From IMG/VR virus record IMGVR_UViG_3300030117_001140, positions 1 to 24,750 of that record: DNA of 24,750 nucleotides; one strand, 5' to 3'. Source of the DNA: a virus. The position numbers were made by a program, and so were the translations under genes. Of the stretch, positions 22,518 to 24,750 are shown one piece after another. How positions within the stretch are numbered: position 1 is the stretch's first letter; each line of letters starts with the position of its first letter. Under the pieces are notes generated by a model. It searched no databases. It worked only from the letters and a program-made list of their open reading frames with translations, and had not been told where the DNA came from.

Positions 22518-22632
22518 ACCTATCTCCTTTATGTTTTGCTTTGCGTACTGGTTTAGGTTTCTTCTTGTCTGGTATAGACTGAGGCTTGTACTTTGGTTGC
22601 CTCAAGTCTTTAGCCATTGGGTTTTTAATCAT
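22498..22632 (-). CDS. 44-residue highly basic protein following integrase
   Basis: Reads MIKNPMAKDLRQPKYKPQSI, then PDKKKPKPVRKAKHKGDRYE and DCKK. The ATG at 22632 overlaps the integrase stop as ATGA and AGGAGG stands five bases upstream, so translation is well supported. The AKDLRxPKYxxxxxxDKKKxxxxK pattern recalls small Lys/Arg-rich proteins of marine T7-like phages. The charge suggests nucleic-acid binding; an excisionase role beside int is conceivable but nothing specific shows it. Confidence 0.75.
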   Translation of the reverse strand: MIKNPMAKDLRQPKYKPQSIPDKKKPKPVRKAKHKGDRYEDCKK

Positions 22633-23510
22633 CTAATCCTCCTACTTAGCGCAGACTTTGCTGTTTGCAAATTAAACTTATTGTACGGGTTAAGACTACT
22701 AACGTTCTTGTGTCCTGTTACAGACTGAATAGCTAGTTGGTCTACCTGCCCCTCAATCATCTGTACTATACCAGTCTTACGTAGATCACCCACCTGTAGG
22801 TCATCAGGAAGCCCAGCAATGGCCTTAACTTCTTTCAGTAGGGTGGTCATCTGTAAAACTGTTAGCGGTCTGTACGCCCCTTCAGAGGCCTTGTGATGTG
22901 GTACTACATATTCTTGAAACCCCCAGTCTTTCTCTTGCTGTTCTAGCATAGGGTAAAGTTCATCTGTTATGGGTAGTTCTACTGTAGCACCACGTTTAGT
23001 CTGTTTTATAGTTACAAATCTATCCTTCCAGTTAATATTATTAAATGTTAAGTTGCGTATGTCTACTGGTCTTTGGCTCCACTCATAGCACATTAATACT
23101 ATTAGTCCAATGTTTCTCCAGTCAAAGCTTGTAAAGGCTGTATCCAGAAACGACATAACCTGTTCATGTTTCCATATTACTGACCTTGGTTCAGTAGTCC
23201 TCTTCTTAACCCTCTTCATAGGATTTCTTAGTATTACTTCTCTATCAACATAGTAGTTCATTAGTACAGAGAATACCCTAGCCAAGTGATTAGCATTTGA
23301 GGTGCTACCCTCAAATTCCCAAGTGTCATACAACTCATTGCATACATCAAAGTCTATCCTTTTGAGTAGTTTACTACCTAAAGGTTTACCATATACTTTA
23401 GTATTACTAATTCTATTTAAGCCATACTTGTAAGTCTTTCTTGTACTATAACTTAAAGAATTATAACTTCTACTATCTAAATAATTAAGTACAGACTTAC
23501 TAAACCTCAT
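22629..23510 (-). CDS. int: Tyrosine recombinase (integrase)
   Basis: 293 residues: N-terminal SAM-like/core-binding domain (about 1-105) and a catalytic domain. Catalytic residues: R147 (SQRPVDIRNL), K172 (KQTKRGATVELP), R244 (VGDLRKT), H267 (VTGHKN) and Y276 (NPYNKF). The nine-residue spacing from H267 to Y276 is typical. The His of the usual HxxR box is Gly241. It would integrate phage DNA at an attachment site, probably a host tRNA gene as in many marine phages, but no tRNA-like attP core could be seen nearby. A near-consensus sigma70 promoter ends about 24 bases upstream of the ATG, and int is the first gene of the leftward series. Confidence 0.92.
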   Translation of the reverse strand: MRFSKSVLNYLDSRSYNSLSYSTRKTYKYGLNRISNTKVYGKPLGSKLLKRIDFDVCNELYDTWEFEGSTSNANHLARVFSVLMNYYVDREVILRNPMKRVKKRTTEPRSVIWKHEQVMSFLDTAFTSFDWRNIGLIVLMCYEWSQRPVDIRNLTFNNINWKDRFVTIKQTKRGATVELPITDELYPMLEQQEKDWGFQEYVVPHHKASEGAYRPLTVLQMTTLLKEVKAIAGLPDDLQVGDLRKTGIVQMIEGQVDQLAIQSVTGHKNVSSLNPYNKFNLQTAKSALSRRIR

Positions 23511-23540
23511 AGCTCTACCTTTCGTTTTAACTTACAGTTA

Positions 23541-23568
23541 ATTATACTGAAGTCGTTTTTATAGTCAA
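23541..23568 (-). promoter_or_regulatory. Strong sigma70-type promoter for int and downstream genes
   Basis: On the - strand TTGACT (23568-23563), 16 bases, then TATAAT (23546-23541): one mismatch to the -35 consensus, a perfect -10. The predicted start near 23534 leaves a leader of about 24 bases before the int ATG. It fits host RNA polymerase and could drive much of the long leftward gene series. Confidence 0.78.
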
Positions 23569-23600
23569 CCCCCACAATTTCTTTTGTAAACCGTAGGGGT
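23567..23600. repeat. Imperfect inverted repeat overlapping the -35 box
   Basis: ACCCCCAC and GTAGGGGT are near-perfect inverted arms (one mismatch) around about 18 bases, starting at the upstream edge of the -35 hexamer of the int promoter. On the + strand the right arm runs into TTTTT, so it might end rightward transcripts; equally it could be an operator. Confidence 0.4.
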
Positions 23601-23635
23601 TTTTGTGCAACAGTTACTAATCACAATGCACAAAA
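23601..23635. repeat. Perfect 9-bp inverted repeat upstream of int promoter
   Basis: TTTTGTGCA (23601-23609) and TGCACAAAA (23627-23635) are perfect inverted copies with a 17-base spacer. The right arm lies in the last codons of the GIY-YIG gene, the left arm in the gap. Arm centres are 26 bases apart, so the geometry could suit a dimeric repressor, integrase/excisionase arm sites, or a transcript hairpin. Confidence 0.6.
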
Positions 23636-23971
23636 TGAAATTCCTGACGGAAAATCCTTGTAATAGTTCTTTAGCTGACTTTTAATTATCTCTATTGCGT
23701 GTCTTGGGTGGATATTAAACCACTCCCCTTTCATCCTCTTATCTGAAAGGCTATCGTGAATACTTTTTTCATTATTTTTTCCGTGCCAATTGTTAATAGG
23801 AAACTCTGCATAGATATGCAAATTAAAAGGGTTTCCAGTTTGTAATTGTTGCAATCTTCCTAGGTAGGTAGGTTTACGACTAATACCTATTTTAACTGCT
23901 TCCATTTTCTCAAAGCAGCCTACCACATAAAGCCAAGAAACACCTAGGGCTGGTTTTGGAAAAGTTTTCAT
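23621..23971 (-). CDS. GIY-YIG-type (T5orf172/MUG113-like) protein
   Basis: 116 residues from the ATG at 23971 (GGAGG ten bases upstream, within the tail of the preceding gene); an upstream GTG at 23989 is less likely. The order VSWLYVVG (Y15), AVKIGISRKPTYLGRLQQLQ (K27, G29, R39), NEKSIHDSL (E68, H72) and KGEWFNI (82-86) matches the T5orf172 branch of the GIY-YIG nuclease fold. Such domains occur in phage nucleases and in fusions with DNA-binding domains; this copy has no partner domain. A small homing-like or host-DNA-attacking nuclease is possible. The 3' end carries one arm of the inverted repeat described beside it. Confidence 0.75.
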   Translation of the reverse strand: MKTFPKPALGVSWLYVVGCFEKMEAVKIGISRKPTYLGRLQQLQTGNPFNLHIYAEFPINNWHGKNNEKSIHDSLSDKRMKGEWFNIHPRHAIEIIKSQLKNYYKDFPSGISFCAL

Positions 23972-23973
23972 GT

Positions 23974-24141
23974 TTAGTCCACCTCCCACATAGCATTTTC
24001 AAAATATCCAATAAGCATATCTAAACTTTCACAAGCACCACGATATTCTGCACGGCTATCGTTGCCCCCATAAAAATCTTCTTTTACATCAGCAATAGCA
24101 TTTTTTAGTTCTTCTAATGTAATTAATTTTTCTTGTTGCAT
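23974..24141 (-). CDS. Hypothetical 55-residue acidic protein
   Basis: Reads MQQEKLITLEELKNAIADVK..., ending FENAMWEVD. Mostly helical and acidic, with no recognised motif. The ATG shares one base with the upstream stop (TGATG), and its stop lies three bases before the GIY-YIG start, so it is one of a coupled series of small early-type genes. Confidence 0.58.
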   Translation of the reverse strand: MQQEKLITLEELKNAIADVKEDFYGGNDSRAEYRGACESLDMLIGYFENAMWEVD

Positions 24142-24338
24142 CAGTTCCATTCTTCACACTCTACTACCATGTAGTCCCTATGCACTACGTCAGGTGCGTA
24201 ATCACTTGAGTAAGAAACACTAGCTTCATTGAGTAATATTGTTTCAGCTTTTGCTTGTGCTTGTTCGGGGGTATCTGCCTCAATATATAAGACAGTACCC
24301 TCGTCATAGTGCACGCTTACTTTGTACTCAGTCATCAT
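24141..24338 (-). CDS. Small alpha/beta protein, unknown
   Basis: 65 residues from the ATG at 24338 (AGGAG seven bases upstream; two GTG codons precede it and another ATG follows). MTEYKVSVHYDEGTVLYIEA followed by DTPEQAQAKAETIL is a strand-strand-helix start, similar in outline to the neighbouring 46-residue gene (YKITATIEVNTEADDEYQA). The two may be distant paralogues. Function unknown. Confidence 0.55.
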   Translation of the reverse strand: MMTEYKVSVHYDEGTVLYIEADTPEQAQAKAETILLNEASVSYSSDYAPDVVHRDYMVVECEEWN

Positions 24339-24468
24339 CACCACTCTCCTCTACTGTAATGTCTGCGTTTGCCCAGTCCATACAATCTGTACCAATATCT
24401 ATTGCTTGGTACTCGTCATCGGCCTCAGTGTTTACTTCAATAGTCGCTGTTATTTTATACAGTGGCAT
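24328..24468 (-). CDS. Small acidic protein, 46 residues
   Basis: Reads MPLYKITATIEVNTEADDEY, then QAIDIGTDCMDWANADITVE and ESGDDD. A beta-hairpin-like start, a short helix and an acidic tail. Its stop overlaps the start region of the next gene by about 11 bases. Not recognised; the opening resembles the following gene's. Confidence 0.52.
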   Translation of the reverse strand: MPLYKITATIEVNTEADDEYQAIDIGTDCMDWANADITVEESGDDD

Positions 24469-24481
24469 CAGTCCATCCTTG

Positions 24482-24661
24482 TTATAAGTTGTACTTTCTT
24501 AAAACTCTTATAAATTGTGGTAGTGAAAGCTCACCAATAGGCATGTCATCCTTCTTACTTTCACTGTAGTATGTTGAGTTTAACAATTCCCTAATATCAC
24601 TAGGCATATTTGAATTGTGAGTGCAACTTTCCATTTGTGCTATTTGATTTATTGTAAGCAT
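24482..24661 (-). CDS. Hypothetical 59-residue protein
   Basis: The ATG at 24661 has AAGGA about eight bases upstream and is preferred to one at 24709 that would overlap the neighbouring frame. MLTINQIAQMESCTHNSNMP, then DIRELLNSTYYSES and LSLPQFIRVLRKYNL: helical, soluble, no known motif. Confidence 0.5.
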   Translation of the reverse strand: MLTINQIAQMESCTHNSNMPSDIRELLNSTYYSESKKDDMPIGELSLPQFIRVLRKYNL

Positions 24662-24671
24662 TGTCTTTTCC

Positions 24672-24749
24672 TTATCCTGCAAAGTGACAAAGTTTACGCT
24701 TGGTATCACGATTAGACTTGTGTTCCATATATAGGCTACGTTTGCCTAA
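24672..24749 (-). CDS. Possible C-terminal fragment of a gene entering from the right
   Basis: The frame is open from the window edge to a TAA at 24674-24672 and reads LGKRSLYMEHKSNRDTKRKL, then CHFAG. It ends eleven bases before the next likely start, which fits gene spacing here. Only 25 residues are visible, so it could be chance. Confidence 0.3.
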   Translation of the reverse strand, partial: LGKRSLYMEHKSNRDTKRKLCHFAG

Positions 24750-24750
24750 G

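Noticed and set aside
23601-23635. Perfect inverted repeat as an intrinsic terminator of the GIY-YIG transcript
   Set aside because: In the leftward direction the stem is not GC-rich and is followed by AACCCC rather than a U-tract.
23511-23640. tRNA-derived attP core near the integrase
   Set aside because: No T-arm-like or acceptor-like sequence could be seen on either strand; an attachment site may exist but cannot be supported.
23972-23989. GTG start extending the GIY-YIG protein by six residues
   Set aside because: The ATG at 23971 has a GGAGG upstream and the extra residues (VGGGLN) do not look like part of the domain.
1-24750. tRNA or rRNA genes
   Set aside because: No cloverleaf-like or conserved rRNA stretch was noticed and coding genes occupy nearly all the sequence; a tRNA-finding program was not run.

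Overview
This window is most likely part of a tailed-phage genome, probably a marine T7-like podovirus (short tail), or an integrated copy of one. The evidence is a block of large virion proteins on the + strand facing a compact replication and nucleotide-metabolism block on the - strand. The - block has a T7-type DNA polymerase, a T7 gp4-type primase-helicase, a gp2.5-like single-strand binding protein, two PD-(D/E)XK nucleases, an endonuclease VII, a class II (cobalamin) ribonucleotide reductase, ThyX and a tyrosine recombinase. The DNA is AT-rich and densely packed. No single-subunit phage RNA polymerase is seen, and a near-consensus sigma70 promoter lies upstream of the integrase, so transcription probably depends on host RNA polymerase. 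By general resemblance (inference; no search was run) it recalls marine phages of Alphaproteobacteria, such as the cobavirus, HMO-2011 and pelagiphage groups.

Layout. 1-11048 (+): a fragment of a coiled-coil/membrane protein, a 1586-residue repeat-rich virion protein, a 230-residue protein with a peptidoglycan-hydrolase-like (P5-like) domain, two smaller conserved or coiled-coil proteins, and a 1257-residue protein resembling internal (ejected) virion proteins. 11046-11062: convergent junction with a small hairpin that contains both stop codons. 11060-23510 (-): one long, tightly overlapped gene series. Read in its own direction it holds int, a basic 44-residue protein, a conserved 75-residue protein, a run of small membrane proteins including a DoxX-like one and a 32-residue zinc ribbon, endonuclease VII, thyX, a two-span membrane protein, primase-helicase, polA, ssb, a RecE-like exonuclease, a resolvase-like nuclease, small unknowns, nrdJ, a DUF3310 protein, an RMF/CrpP-like protein and a last small protein. 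23511-23620: regulatory gap with the promoter and inverted repeats. 23621-24750 (-): small early-type genes including a GIY-YIG (T5orf172-type) protein.

How the genes work together. NrdJ makes deoxyribonucleotides without oxygen or a second subunit but needs cobalamin. ThyX makes dTMP. Primase-helicase, polymerase and SSB form a T7-style replisome. The RecE-like exonuclease, the resolvase-like nuclease and endonuclease VII process ends and branches. The integrase suggests a capacity to integrate, although no repressor is visible here. The + strand proteins build the tail/internal ejection machinery; portal, capsid and terminase genes would lie outside the window.

Six genes shorter than about 60 codons were found by reading the gaps by hand (21635-21766, 21770-21868, 22498-22632, 23974-24141, 24328-24468, and a C-terminal fragment at 24672-24749). 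Several starts were moved inward where a Shine-Dalgarno site and ATGA-type overlap support a later codon.
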